In this document: positions 27,202 through 39,942 of the stretch, piece after piece
Layout: the number at the start of each line of letters is the position of its first letter
Numbering within the stretch: the first letter of the stretch is position 1
Source of the DNA: Obelidium mucronatum
Lineage: Eukaryota; Chytridiomycota; Chytridiomycetes; Chytridiales; Chytriomycetaceae
Length of the DNA stretch: 64,000 bases
Direction: 5' to 3'
Assembly: GCA_025765595.1 (NCBI GenBank)
Contig: JAIVFH010000027.1
Location: 124,001-188,000 of the forward strand
Position numbers and translations under genes: made by a program
The notes under the pieces: generated by a model
What the model was told of the DNA's origin: nothing
The model's database searches: none
What the model saw: only the letters and a program-made list of their open reading frames with translations

Positions 27202-29225
27202 ATGGTTGTTGTCGTTGCGACCAGCGCGCTGCTCGCACCCGTACCCGCCGCCGCCGAAGACGCCGCCGCCGCCGCGCTCGCGCAGACACACTTCCGCGTC
27301 ATTGCGGCGGCGCTGCGCAAGGCAAAGAAGGTTGTCGCCGTGGCGGGCGCCGGCATCTCCGTAGCCGCCGGCATTCCGGTTAGTTCTCTTTCTTCTCTCT
27401 TCTATCGTCTCTCTGCTTTCTTACGGGACCGCTGCCAGGACTTTCGCTCTGCCGATGGTCTCTACAATCTGGTCAAGAATCGCTATCCACACGCCGTCGT
27501 CAAGGGAAAGGACATGTTCGACGCCGGCCTGTTTAGAGATCCGCTGACGACGTCCATCTTCTACACATTCATCTCAGAACTGAAACTTCTGTCAGACGCG
27601 GCTCAACTCACCCAAACACACACATTTCTCAAAACTCTGAACGAACGAGGCCAATTACTCAGATGCTATACTCAGGTACAACACTTGTCTCTTTATTAAA
27701 TGCCTGAGTTTCTCAAATCAATTATTACAAAAAAGAACATTGACTGCCTGGAATCCCGTCTCAATCTTGCACCCAAAGTCGCAACTCCATCGTCACGCAG
27801 CGCTGGCGCATCTTCATCCTCTGCGCCATCAACACCACAGAAAAGAGCCCCACCAAAACCTCTACCCACCCTCGTGCACCTACACGGAGCCCTCGACACA
27901 CTCATATGCACCCTCTGTAAAACAACGGTTCCATTCCAATCCACATTAATCGAAACATGCAAGAATGGAACAGCGCCCGCTTGCTCCGCGTGTCTCACAT
28001 CCAGCGCCATTCGCAGCGCTCAAGGGAAACGTGCCCTCGCGTGTGGAGTCTTGAGACCTAATATTGTGCTCTATGGAGAACATCATTCGGCGGGAGCGGA
28101 TATTAGTAAATTCGTGGGGGTTGATATCAAGAAGAGGCCGGATGTTGTGTTGGTTATGGGGACCAGTTTGAAGGTGGAAGGGGTTCGGACTTTGGTCAAG
28201 AATATGGCGAAAGCGTGTCATGGTCCTGCTTCCTCGCCTTCTACTAGCGGGGAAACTGTAAATAATAGTAATGGTGGTGGGATTGTAGTGTTGTTGAATA
28301 GAACCCGGCTTGGGAAGGAATGGGATAGTGTGTTTGATTATCAAGTTTTGGGAGATGTGGATGATTGTGTGAATTTGTTGGAAAGCGAAATGGCTAGGTT
28401 GGCAGCTCTTGCTCGACCTGCTGGCAGGAAGAGGACGGATCCTGCTGGGTCGTCTGATGGATTGGTGCAAACCAAATTGACGGATATGATGAAGGTTGTG
28501 AAAGCAGATCCTTCAGTAGCATCGGTCGTTTCTACTGCTGAGGCTGCTGTGCTTGCCAAGAAGGATGTCGATGCACCTGCTCCTGATTCTGAGGGAGATC
28601 AAGGTTCGGGGGCTGTTTTGTCCATCATTTTTCTTCACCAAACACTAATACGTTATTAGAAAACGGTGATCATGAGGATCTGCAAGCTTCCTCGTCCCGG
28701 CCTTCTAGAGCCGTTGCAAACAACCCATCAAAGAAACCCCTCGCAACGAAAGTTGCCGTGAAGAAGCCGCTGAAACTTGCTCAGCCATCAACTGTGAACA
28801 AAGCTCCATCTACAGCCGCTATGAACGGCTCTGGCTCCATTATTCGTCCCAAAACCGTATCCGCCACCACAGGCATGAGTAGTAAAACTGCCCTTCCTGT
28901 TGCCTCTATATTCTCCAGCATGTCTAAACCGTCAACAACTCCTATTAAGAAGAAGTCGTCGAAAGATTCATTGAAATGCACACCACAGAAACCAACTCCA
29001 AAATCTCAAGCATTTGATACCCCGTCAAAGTACATGCAAGTATTGACGATTGGCGATGACAGCAGTAAAGACGAAGAAGAAGGTCATGTCTTACATTCGC
29101 CAGTGAAGGATATGATTATCTCCTCTGAACATGTGCGAAGTAGTTCAGTTGTCAGGAAGGAGGGTGAAGGGTCACCGACGAAGAAAGTCAAGCGCAGATC
29201 TTTGGACAATGTGCTTGTTGTTTGA
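27202..29225 (+). CDS. Hst3/Hst4-type sirtuin (NAD-dependent deacetylase)
   Basis: Exons 27202-27378, 27439-27675, 27736-28603 and 28660-29225 encode 615 residues. Sirtuin motifs are in order: GAGISVAAGIPDFR (NAD pocket), TQNID, HLHGALD with the catalytic His, four Cys of the zinc site (CTLC and CSAC), LRPNIVLYGE and the MGTSLKVEG loop. The insertion between TQNID and HLHG and the LRPNIVLYGE wording are typical of the Hst3/Hst4 class, which in yeasts removes acetyl from histone H3 Lys56 to protect genome stability. The long Ser/Lys-rich tail carries PKKKV/VKRR-type basic patches that suggest nuclear import. It starts 53 bp after the MFSD1 stop on the same strand. Confidence 0.92.
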
Positions 29226-29448
29226 ATGTGAGAAAATATTGGGGGTTGTTTTAGTTCTTTTCTTTTTTTTTAATAGTTGTTAGTCTCGCGTTTTTTTATT
29301 CGTTCTTGGAGGTTTTGTCGGTGGAGTTAAAAATACAACATTGCCACACAGCTGCGTTCAATATAATTGTACTCATTTTAAGTATTGATAACTAATGGAT
29401 TCATTTCAAAAGCCAAGCGAAACCTCAAACAATGCAAGAAATCATTAA

Positions 29449-32279
29449 TCAAGCCCATTCATCCATATCACAATCTCTTCCCTGATCTTCATAAGTGAAT
29501 CCCCTTGTCTCTGGTCTGGTTTCTGGTGCTGGTGGATGGATGCCTCCTTGGCTGGAGTAACCTTGGTTTCCTGCTCCAAACCCAGATCCACCACTTTGTG
29601 TTGCTTTTCCCCCACCACCATCATAACCACCATAACCACCTTCACGACCACCACCGCCTCCACCGCCTCCACCGCCTCCACCGCCTCCTCCACCAACACC
29701 ACCATCGTAACCACCATAACCACCTTCACGACCACCACCACCGAATCCTCTTTGATCGCGGCGATTCGACGTCATCACCTGAGATGGGAAGAGTGCTTTT
29801 CCTGGCGGAACGTATGGTCCCTCTCTTTTGGTGTACACTCCAGTTTCATTCAGGAATGGCAGAATTGGCTTGTCTTTGTTTTTTACCGGTTCTGGTCTCG
29901 GCGCGTTTGGGTCGATTGGGCGGCGGGTCAAAAGACTGTTGATATCAGGTCGAAAAAAGTTTTAGTACAGGTGACCGTGGTAATAACAAATATAAAAAAA
30001 AAACAAAGATGGTGCAAACCTGGGAACATCAGGCATGCCACTGTTATTGCTTCCGGCATTACGCGGATCTTGAGAGCTTCTGTTTATTTATTATATATTT
30101 TTTTGTTTGGTTAGGTGAAATTCGAGAGAAATTAGAAATCATGAATTAATTTGATGCAAACCTTGAAACATCAGGCATCCCGCTGTTATTACTTCCGGAA
30201 TTGCGAGGATCTTGAGAGCTTCTTTTTTTTTTAAAGTAATCAATAAAATTGAGATTGGGAAGTTAAGAGCAAAAAAATTTGGGACTTACAACTTATTGGA
30301 CGCGTTATTAGAGCTGCGATACTCATTAGGAGGCTGAGGTTTTGGATTGGGACCAACGTAAACGTAGGGGACATCCTTGAACGATTCTGGGACTTGTCTT
30401 TGACCAATGTTCTTCATATCATCTACATTATACATTTGCTTTCCACCAGAAAAAGTGCGCTGATGCTGTGGCTCCGTGTTGTTATTCTTTGCGTTGGAGT
30501 TAATGTTGCCCTGATAGTGTGAAGATGCGCTAGCATTCAGTTGGCCAAGAGCTGCCGCTGCGCTGGGATCTACGCCCCATTCACCATCTTCGTCATCAAA
30601 TTCCATAGCGGTAGCTGGGTTATTGTATCCAGATTGGTCAGCGCCATAACGTCTTTCTGCTGCGCCACCAGCACCACTATCACGAGAGTGTCCGCTATCG
30701 CGATGGCGACTCACTACACTACTCGCTCTCACATCATCATTATAGTAGTCGTTTGGATCCCCTCTACCACCATTACCACTGTCTCTTGAGTCCTGGTTTC
30801 TCCCACGATTCATTTCATTGTATCCTCTTCTGCCGCCGCTCTCATCCCCAGCCGGACGTGCGCAAGAGCAACGGTGGCATTCTTGTCGCTTGGCAAAGTT
30901 GTGGTTGTTGCAACTTGGACATTCCCAATCTCCGTCGCGAAGGTCACGTTCTGGAACGTTACTGGTCCCAAATCCACCACCAACACCACCCATTCTCATC
31001 CCACCAAAACGATCAGCGAGATCACCAAATCCACCACCACCACCACCACCACCACCACCAGCACCACCACCGCCTCTCTGAACTCTCTCCTGGGGAACAT
31101 ACGGGATCCCAAGCTTCTCAGCTTTCCGTCTCTCATTATAAACATCCGGCCGACTCCCGATCCCTAAACCCGATTTATACTCTTCCCAATGGAATTTAGC
31201 TTGCATCCCGAGTCCTTCGAACCGCGGATCCAACCATGTTGTTTCGTAGTCTTGGATGGTTAGTTGGGTTCTGGGGATGAGTGGGTCGTAGCGCGCGGGT
31301 GCGTCGTTGGCGGATTCAATGCCCCAGTTGGGTGTGCTTTGGAGAGCGGCTTGGAATTTTTGTTTGCTGGCGGTGCGGGGCTCGGGTTGTTGTGGTGGTT
31401 GCCGTGGTGGGGCGACGGCAGCGGCGGCGGTGCTGGTGGTGGTGGCGAGGCGTGGACTTGATGGTGTTGGTGGGACGTTGGGGTCTTGTTGTGGTTCCGA
31501 AAGGGGCCATTCTGGCTGGGATTCAGGGAATGCGTCAACCGGGGGAGAAACAGAGGCAGCAGGAGCATCGGATACTGGAAGAGATGGGCGAGAAATGAGT
31601 CGTGGAGAGGGAGAAGCGGGTGGATCGTCATATTCCATTTCATCGTTGCTGTCATCGGCAAATGGGGGGACAGCTGTTGTAGTTGTTGTTGTTGCTGGTT
31701 CATCGACTGGGTCATCATGTGCTGCTTGCGGAAATTCAATAGGTTCTTGATTGACAGTAGTGGACGGCGAAGCAAAGACATCTTGATCTTCTACTAAAGA
31801 GATGCTTGGTGGAGCAGAGACGGATCCAGAGAGTGGAAAGGGTGGCGCGCCGGTGGATTGCAACTGCTGGTGAATAAACAAAGGTGCAACTGGCGAAAGA
31901 CTGTTACTTCTGCCTTTCGCGTTCAATTCTTCAGGGAGTGAAGTAAGAGGAGACGCGCTGGACGTCTCCAGCAAAGGGGAAACAGAGGGCGCGTGGGAGA
32001 CAGCAAGTGGAAACGGGTTAAAGGGGTCGCGCTCAGGCGATCCAGGAATCTGAATGCGCGTTTTTAGAAAGTTTGCGCGAGTTAGTTTTCGGTTTAATGT
32101 GTGGGTTAAAGGGAGAGGAGGCGATATTGAATTGGAGTGTGGGAAACACGAATGCAACACCTTACCTCAAGGCTTGAAAGAGTCGCGTTCGAATCCGCAG
32201 TGACAAGCTCCGAGGTGGCATGTTTTTCAGACGTAGCTTCGAAGGCGGGGCTTTGCTGTTCGTCAGAGGTTGTGTCCAT
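29449..32279 (-). CDS. RanBP2-type zinc-finger protein, Gly/Asn-rich
   Basis: Exons 32279-32166, 32049-30290, 30221-30162, 30079-30020 and 29935-29449 give 826 residues. The clear domain is one RanBP2-type zinc finger, GDWECPSCNNHNFAKRQECHRC, near 30860-30930; such fingers bind single-stranded RNA or ubiquitin. Around it are Gly-rich and RG-rich runs, an acidic Pro-rich N-terminus and a C-terminal Gly-rich tail with Tyr (GGYGGYDGG). The make-up suggests an RNA-binding protein, which is inference. Exons 3 and 4 are both 60 bp, have the same phase and code nearly the same peptide (SSQDPRNxGSNNSGMPDV), a tandem exon duplication. The ATG at 32279 is preferred because a TATA box at 32334-32340 leaves too little room for the upstream in-frame ATG at 32324. 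Confidence 0.8.
30020..30221 (-). repeat. Tandem duplicated 60-bp exon
   Basis: The exons at 30162-30221 and 30020-30079 share most of their 60 bases, begin and end in the same codon phase, and both are followed by donors reading GTTTGCA. The intron between them is 82 bp. Either exon could be skipped without a frameshift. Confidence 0.85.
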
Positions 32280-32333
32280 CTTTGTGAAGGCGTGTCTTTT
32301 TCTTTCCGTTTTTTTTATTATCAAAAGGTCTCC

Positions 32334-32340
32334 TTTTATA
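32334..32340 (-). promoter_or_regulatory. TATA box of the RanBP2-type gene
   Basis: TATAAAA on the minus strand lies 54 bp upstream of the chosen ATG. Confidence 0.45.
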
Positions 32341-32510
32341 AGCTTTTTTTTTCAAACTGAGATTCCATGCTACATAATATGTTCTCTCTCTTCTATAATG
32401 TACGTTCAGTTATCCAAAATATAATATTGTAAGTCAAAAAAAAACAATTCGGACAAACACAGACATCTCAAACAAACTTGCCACTCGCCCGCTCGACGAT
32501 TCACTCACAA

Positions 32511-35054
32511 ATGGACTTTGACGAAATGCTCCGTAAGAAAGCTTTTTTTTTTGTCACTCGCTCTGCTTAAAGCTAAATGCTTCGGTTTTTGAAGTCGATG
32601 GTCCCGTGAAGGTAGCCACCAAGAAACAAACAGCTAAAAAGGGTACAACAGCAGCAGCAGCACCAACAGCAGCGGCGGCGGCACGCAAATCAAAAACCAC
32701 CGAAGAAGCTTCAGCAAAGCCGATCCCAAAAGCCGTCCAAACGAAACCAGCAAAGCTGTCAAAACAACAAAAAGAAAAGGGCGACGAAGAAACAAACCAA
32801 CCGCCAGTCGCACTAGCAGCAGAAACCGACACAGCTGAAACTCACGGAAAGAGGCAAAGAGCTGCTCCTAAAGCGTTCTGGGACTTGGAAAAATCGGCAA
32901 ACGGAAAAGCTACATTGATTCCACCACCTTCACTACATCAAGCACACCAACACCAGGCAAAGCGCGACGAAGAAGACGAACCCGCTTCCAAAAAACCAAA
33001 AATCTCGAAAAAGGAGACAGGGGCGGTGACTGTGAAGGAGAAGAAGGTTGTTGATAAGCCAAAGAAAGAAACAGCTGCACAAAAGAAGGCTAGAATATCC
33101 GAATCAAAGAAACAAGAAGTATCAGTCGAGGACAGTGAAACTAGCGATGATGGTCATGCGACAGAAGAGAAGGGGAGGGAAAATGCAGCAAAGTCTGAAA
33201 TTCGTGGTTCAACAAAGGAGATGCCGAAAAAACAACCAGCGCAGCGTAAGAAGAAATCCCTTTCCAGTGCTGATGACGAAGGGGATGTGGGGGAACGGGC
33301 CCAAGATAATGGAAAGGGTGATTCCTCAGCACCCGAATTGACGATTACTCTAAGCGAAGATGAAGAAGAAGAGGGAGAAGGAAGCGAAGAAGAAGAAGCG
33401 AAGGAGATTGTCGCGAATCCAAAAGTAGCTCCGAAAACAAAAGAGCAGCTACCCATTGCTACCAAAAAAAGTGTGGCAACCGCATCTTCAGCCTCCGCCC
33501 CGAAAATGCCAATTGCTTCCTTAGAAGTATCATCCTCTACAGTGCCAGTACTTCGCCGATCACGCACGGTGGATGAAATGAACGAGGCTGCAGACTCTAT
33601 TCCAATGAAGGTTGCTATTTTTTATTCTGCTTTTATATTACCATCCACTGAATTTTTTATAATTACAGGATGGCATGAAAATCATCAACCAAATGAAGGC
33701 TGATTTTGATGAATATCGAGCCATACGCGAAACGCGGCAAGAGGAACTTTTAAGGGAGTACAAGGAGGCAGCGAGCAAACAAATTTCAGGTTTAATCTTT
33801 TTTTTTTTCATTTGATGTTGGTTTATCTGGTGGCGAAACCAACACGTTTGCCTTTTTTTCATGGTTGAAAAAGCCTTAGAAAAACAAGTCAAAAATCTTG
33901 AAACCTCTTTGGAGTCAAGTACGGTCAAATTGAAGCAAATTGCCGAATCAGAGAAAAAATTGATTGTTCAGGTGAAGGAGGACAAACAAGCAATAGCATC
34001 TCTTCAAAAGCAATTGGTTGGCCGCAGCCAAGACGAAAATCTTGCCGAGAAAGGCGATGCGCTTCAAAAAGAAATTCAGGATATAAAACGCGTCAACAGC
34101 GAATTGACCAGCCAGCACCAAGCTGTTTTGATTGATTTGGAACGAGTAAAGAAGGAATCAGACAAGTGGAAGAGGTTGGCTGCTGAAAAAGAAGCGATCG
34201 CTGCTGAAGCTGACAGAGCTCGGGAAGAAGCATTGGTGAGAGCCAGGGAGTTGGAGGCCGAGCTGCGTGCTGCAGTAGAACAAGGAAGTGAAGGTCAGGA
34301 AGAACTCGCAGCTGCTTTGAAAAGAGGAGACGACTTTGAAAAGGAAAGTAAAGGCTTGGTTTCAGAAGGTAGCAGTGAAACTATTTAAGTTTTTTTTATA
34401 TATGAAGCTGAAACTGTTGTAATTTTCAGTGAAATCCTTGCGAGCGAAGTTGGTGTCCATAGAGACGCGGCAGGTCCCGCAACCAAACAACAGACCGGCT
34501 CAACCGGACCGATACACCCAAACTCTTGAGCGAATGGTGAGAATGTATGAGGAGCTCACTAACTTCAAGATCCAATCGGTGGAAGAAACTCGTGCCGAGA
34601 TCGATTCGGATGATGAAGATGAAGACGAAGAATGCGAAGAAGAGAAGCAAGATGAAATCGACCGAGCCAGACGACGAAGTGTGCGGCGACAATCTGTTGG
34701 AAAGTGTGCAGTGAGACAGCCAACACCACATTTGGAAGATGTTTTGGAACACCGTTGTGAACAAAGCGGATCCCGTGGTGGTACGTGAACACGATAATGT
34801 ATTGATGATTATCCTTTTTCTAATCTTAACGATTTGAAGTTCTCCACTTTTCATTGACAATGCCAAAGGAGCAAACAGCAACGTCAAGTCCCAATATTCT
34901 TTACACTCTGCATACAGCCAAAAATGAAGCAGGAGAAGTGCTTGATGAAGATGACGAAGAGCTCCCGGACTATTTAAATGGTGAAATGACATTTCCAAGG
35001 GATCGGCTGGTTGACTTTTTCCGAAAGACTTGTGGATGGTTGTTTTCAGCTTAA
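32511..35054 (+). CDS. Csm1/Pcs1-like chromosome segregation protein
   Basis: Exons 32511-32532, 32595-33610, 33669-33789, 33874-34368, 34430-34780 and 34840-35054 give 739 residues. The first 340 residues are charged and disordered with many Lys-rich patches and an acidic run (DEEEEGEGSEEEEAKE). A long coiled coil follows (KIINQMKADFDEYR to SEGQEELAAALKRG), and then a C-terminal globular domain that starts RMVRMYEELTNFKIQSVEET and includes NILYTLHTAKNEAG and LNGEMTFPRDRLVDFFRK. Coiled coil plus this end domain is the layout of Csm1 of the yeast monopolin complex and fission-yeast Pcs1, which clamp kinetochore microtubule sites. The match is by pattern, so the family call is likely but not proven. 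The gene is divergent from the RanBP2-type gene. Confidence 0.7.
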
Positions 35055-35387
35055 CTTTGATTGCCGACCCTGTGGAGTGTGTACTTCGGATCTGCGTCCG
35101 ACATCGTATATTTATTAGAGTCTTTTATTTCTTGAGTCGTTCAGCTTTTGTTGTTTGAGCTTTGTTTGGATCTCTCCCTTCCTTGATCTTTGGTGAAATA
35201 ATAAACACTTTTCAACGAAATTTCAGTTAAGTAGTGTGATGTGCCTCTTTGACGGGACTGGCAAAAACGAGGACGTGTGCAAACTCGACCAGGACGAAGG
35301 CTTCGATGAACATTAGTTTGAAGCGGCTGAATGAGTTTAAGGATCAGTTGGACAGCTGTCAATGCTAACCAACTGCCAACACCACAG
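35055..35387. other. Intergenic, likely NST1 promoter and leader
   Basis: This 333-bp stretch lies between the Csm1-like stop and the chosen NST1 start. An in-frame ATG at 35331 would extend NST1 by 19 residues. Nothing else is recognisable. Confidence 0.5.
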
Positions 35388-38300
35388 ATGCCCACCCCGC
35401 CGGCGCCCACACCCGCACCCGCACCCGCGCCTATCGCAGGCGGCGACACGCGCACGAAGAAGCGCAAGGCGGCGGCATCGAGCAGTGGTCAGTCGCAGTT
35501 TGCGTGTTTGTGTGTTTGCTGGAGTGTTTGGGACAGATTTCTAACCGCTTTGCTTCACTTCGGCCGCCAGCGCACCACGCCTGCACGTGCGGCCACTCGC
35601 AGGCGGCGGCGCAGAGCCTCGCGGCGCCGCACGCCGCCGCTGCCGCCTCGGACCCGCCCGCCCCAGCAGCAACAGCAACAGCACCAACAACAGCGCCAGC
35701 TAGTCAGCCAGCGCCGAATCCAAAGCTGCGGACGCCGCACCACCATCACCACCACAATAATAACCACAACCACAACCATAACCACAGCCACAACCATCGC
35801 CACGCCGATCAGCAGCAACAACAACAACCGCCTCAGCCAACGCCGCAACAGCAACCGCCTCAGCAGCAGCATTCACATCGGCCTCAGCCTCTGCCGTCCG
35901 CTAAAAAACCATCTGCCTCTGCCCAACCAACGGCACAGAGCACAGCGATAGTACCTTCCGCGGATATATGGTACAAATCAGATGCTGAAGAGAAACAGCG
36001 TATCCGCGAATTCTGGCTAGAGCTGGGCGAAGAGGAGCGGAAAAATCTAGTCAAATTAGAAAAAGAAGCTGTTATGCGAAAGATTAAGGACCAGCAGAAA
36101 CACACTTGTTCTTGTCCTACTTGTGGGAAGAAAAAGTGAGTGTTTTATTGATTATTAGAGTGCATATTCAACAGTTGCGTAGAACCCTGATTGAAGAAGA
36201 ACTGGAACTTCTCTACGACGCTTATTATGAGGAGCTAGAAAATTTTGCGCAGAGCCAATCTGGTGCAAATTCAACCGTACCCGCCGCTGTTGCAAAACAT
36301 AGTAATAATCCTTATTCAAAAGGTTTCATTCCTAAATTTTTACGTCATGATTGATTGGTTGGTCTTACGAATTCTCTACACCCAGTCATTGAACCTCCGC
36401 AGCCTCATTACTGTTCTAATTATCGCCATCATCATCACGATAAAGATGATGATTTGGACAATACGGATGAATATGATGATGATATTGATGATCATTCACA
36501 ACACAGTCATCACCACCATCACCACCATCGACAAAGTACAGCTAGGAGTAGTATATTCGAGTTTGGAAGTGGTCTCACTGTGAAAGGTTCGGATCGGCCA
36601 ACTTAATTGAACGCCAAAGGCGTGACTATACCGTCATAGACGGTCATTTTTTACCATCTTCTCGGCCATTCCGCAAACATCCTTCTTCTATCAATTAATG
36701 CACTAAAGCAGACGGCGGGATCCTTACTGTGGCCGAAGATTTCCTCAAAAACGATGGTCGAAAGTTTCTAGACTTAATGGAGCAGCTAGCAGAACGGAAA
36801 ATTCGGCTCTTGGAAGATGAACCCGATTCGGAAAACATGACTGTAGCACAGCAGCAACAACAACAATTGCAGTTCCAGCAGCAGCAACAGCAGCAGTTAC
36901 AACAGCAGCTCCTACAAGCTCAGCAGCAACAGCAACTGTTACAACAGCAGCAACAGCAGAATCAGTTATTGCAGCAGCAAGTGCTACAGCATCAGCTATT
37001 GCAACAACAGCAAACACAAGTAAAGCCTTCACAACAAACCGATCAACAGCAGCATCCTCAACAGCCCGGCGGCGCCCTCGCCAATGCTCCAACATTCTTC
37101 GATGATGAGGGAGACGAAGGCGACGAAGAGGACGAAGAAGAGTATGATGATGAGGATGATCTCGACGATGATGACGAAGGTCTTGACGACGAAGAGGACG
37201 ATGAAGAATACGACGACGAGGAGGACGATGAAGAAGTACGTCTCGATTTTTTGTTTTGCGGAAACCATGATTATTTATCTGTCCAAAACTAGGATATCCT
37301 GACTGAGGAGCAGCGGATGGAAGAAGGTCGTCGTATGTTTCAGATCTTTGCCGCCAAAATGTTTGAGCAACGCGTTTTGACTGCCTATAGAGAAAAGGTG
37401 TGTTGGTTTTTTTTAGCTCTTTTTGTTGGCACTATCCATGGAGTTGTGACTTTTTTTTCCTCAGGTTGCCTATGAACGCCAGAATCGGCTACTTCAAGAG
37501 CTCGAGGAGGAGGAAAAACTCAAGAACGAAAAAGAAGAAGCAAAACAGAAGCTTAAGGAAAAGAAAAAATTGCAAAAGAAGTAATACTGAATTATTAGTG
37601 TTTTTTTTTTTCAAACCATTTGAAACCTAACCATGTATTTTTTTTGGTGTTTTCTAGAGCTGCAAAACAACAGAAGGAAGACGAAAAGTTACAAAAAGAA
37701 AAGGAGAAGCAGATGGAAGAGGAAGCACTCCGTTTGCAAAAGGAGAAGAAGGCTCAAGAGGATCGGTGTGTTATTGCGTTGACTCTTTTCTTTTTTATTG
37801 AATAATTTTTTTTCAGTGTCAAACGTGAAGCGGAACGTGCCAAGAAGGAAGCGGAGCGTTTGAAAAAGGAGGAAGCTGAGCGTGTTCGTCGTGAAGCTGA
37901 GCGGAAAAAGAAGGAAGAGGACATTCGGAAACAAAAGGAGGCCGAGGAAAGGAAAGCCCGGATTCGTGAAGAAACCGAACGAGTTGAACGGGAAAACCGA
38001 GAACGCAAGGAGAAGGAGAGGGAAGCCGCGCGGCTACGTAACCAGAAGGCTCGTGAAGAAGCCGAAGCTCGTGCTCGCGCTCAAGCCGAAGAGGAGAAAC
38101 AAAAGCTGGAGAAGGCAGAAGCTGAAGCGGCCGCACAGGCTGCACAGGCTGCAAAGTCCTCCAATCCGCCTTTGTCTCCCTCCGCAGCTGTCAAGCAACA
38201 ACTGCATACGATGACGCTCAATGAGCCTGGAGTCGTTCCATCTGTTGCTGTGAATCCGGGCTTCTCTCATCAGCCAATATATCAACAGCCAGGTCAGCAT

Positions 38301-39686
38301 CACTACATGTATCCCGGCCAAAAGCTTGGAGCTCCTCCCGGGTTTATTCCAATGAACCCAATTGCGTCTCCCAAGCAAGCGACTGCTGATGTCTCCCCGC
38401 CTTTGTCATCCAATGTCGGTGGAATGTCTAGTTACGGATGGACACCGCAATCAAATTTGGGCTACAATGGGCAAATGTTGAACCAACCCCCCATACGCCA
38501 GAATAGTATTCCCATTGGTCCCTCTTTCGTCTCCGGAGTTCTTCCCACGCCGCCATTGTCGTCGATATCACCGGACTTGGAAATGTCAGCACCTCTCGGT
38601 GTTCATTTGAACAGACAGAGCGCTTCGACGATGAAGCCTCTTGGTCGTCAAGCCCCTATTGGTAGGCCATCGGGTCTCTCTCTATCCACGTTCGATGGAT
38701 TGGGCTCATCTGGAAGTCCGATATTGACTCCTCTGGGCGATAATTACGGCCCAGTTGTCGGCGGTCAGTTTGGGCACTTTGTGGGAGCGCCTTCGTCAAA
38801 TCTGAAAAAGTCTTCGGCGTCGTCATCGTTTGAAAACATTCCGGCGTTTAATGACTCCTTCTTGGAACCGCAGGCGTCTCTTTTGGGTTCAAAGGCTCTG
38901 AATGGCCAGAGGTTACAGCAACAGCAGCAGCAGCAACATCATCAGTTTTCGAGTAGTTTTGGCTATGATCAAGAGCAGCAGCATCAGCACCTTCAACACG
39001 AGCAACAGCAGCAACAACATATTCACCAAATGAATATGATGCAGCAGCAGCAGTTGCATCAAGCCCAACAGAACCAGATGTTGAGTCAGCTGTCGCACCA
39101 ACAGCAGCAGCAACAGCAACAGCATCAGCATCAGCAGCAGTTCTCTGGTTTGCGAGGTGGAGATTCGTTGAAGGGGTTGTCATTTGATTGGGATATTGAT
39201 GTGGATGGTCCCCAAATGGGAAAATTGCCGACACGTTTATCAACGAGCTCGTTAAATTCCATGAACAATGCTCTCTTGTTTGATGATCTCAGTGGTGGCT
39301 TCAACGAGCGCGCACAGTTTGGTGGTAGTGGTCAAAACCCGCAGTTTCAACGAACTCTGAATCAGCTATCTCCTCCAAGCCAATCATCGCCTTCGATTCC
39401 TTCCGTTTCTACGGGCCTCTTTGACGACCGCAAGTCTTTGGGATTCCAACAGCAACCACCATTGGCTCCAGGAAGACTGCAGAATGGGTTTCAGCAACAG
39501 TCGCTGCTCCAGCAGCAACAGCAGCACATGAACCAGCAGCAGCAAGGGTTTGGTGTCATTGGACAAACTCCTTTGCAATCTTCGCAATTGTTTCAACAAG
39601 GGCAGGCGAATTGGTCAAGTGAGTACTTGTTGTGAATGAGAAATTTTTTTATCCCTCATAATCAACGTTCAATTGTAGACTTTTGA
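35388..39686 (+). CDS. NST1: NST1-like stress response protein
   Basis: Ten exons (35388-35487, 35571-36135, 36183-36322, 36386-36586, 36709-37235, 37293-37397, 37465-37580, 37658-37765, 37817-39618, 39679-39686) give 1223 residues. NST1 affects salt tolerance in yeast and is found across fungi. The diagnostic block is [30 protein letters not shown] and then [17 protein letters not shown]. It continues with His-rich and Gln-rich tracts, a strongly acidic run ([18 protein letters not shown]), the long Lys/Glu/Arg single-helix region typical of NST1, and a Gln/Ser-rich tail with several polyQ runs. The last exon adds only two codons (SNF ending); retention of the 60-bp intron would end the protein at 39635 instead. 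Confidence 0.88.
36849..37050 (+). repeat. CAG/CAA polyglutamine-coding repeat
   Basis: An interrupted CAG/CAA array inside NST1 exon 5 encodes a Gln-rich tract. Interruptions by CTA, TTA and CAT should limit slippage. Confidence 0.9.
38916..39144 (+). repeat. Second CAG/CAA and CAT repeat in NST1
   Basis: An interrupted array in exon 9 encodes Gln/His runs. Confidence 0.9.
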
Positions 39687-39942
39687 GTGACTCTTCTCTT
39701 CCAAGTCTTCTTTTGTCTTTTTTTGTTGTCTTTTTGGAATTTACCCCTCTTCTGTTACTCTACTCTTATATGCTTTTTTTCTTTTGTTATTTTTTTTCTT
39801 GTGTTTTTTGTTTTCATTTTCTGTGGGAATATAACATGCTGTCTCTTTATTCGTATAGTTCTTGTTGGAACCAATCATGTATGAACTGCATATATATTTT
39901 TTATTCGAATGGACAACACATACGTATGAATCAAAGAATCTC

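Noticed and set aside
29505..30114. Plus-strand Thr/His-rich frames opposite the RanBP2-type gene
   Set aside because: They are reverse readings of Gly-rich repeats and have no start or splice support.
35540..35880. Minus-strand Val/Leu/Arg-rich frame opposite NST1
   Set aside because: Shadow of CAC and CAG repeats in the NST1 second exon.
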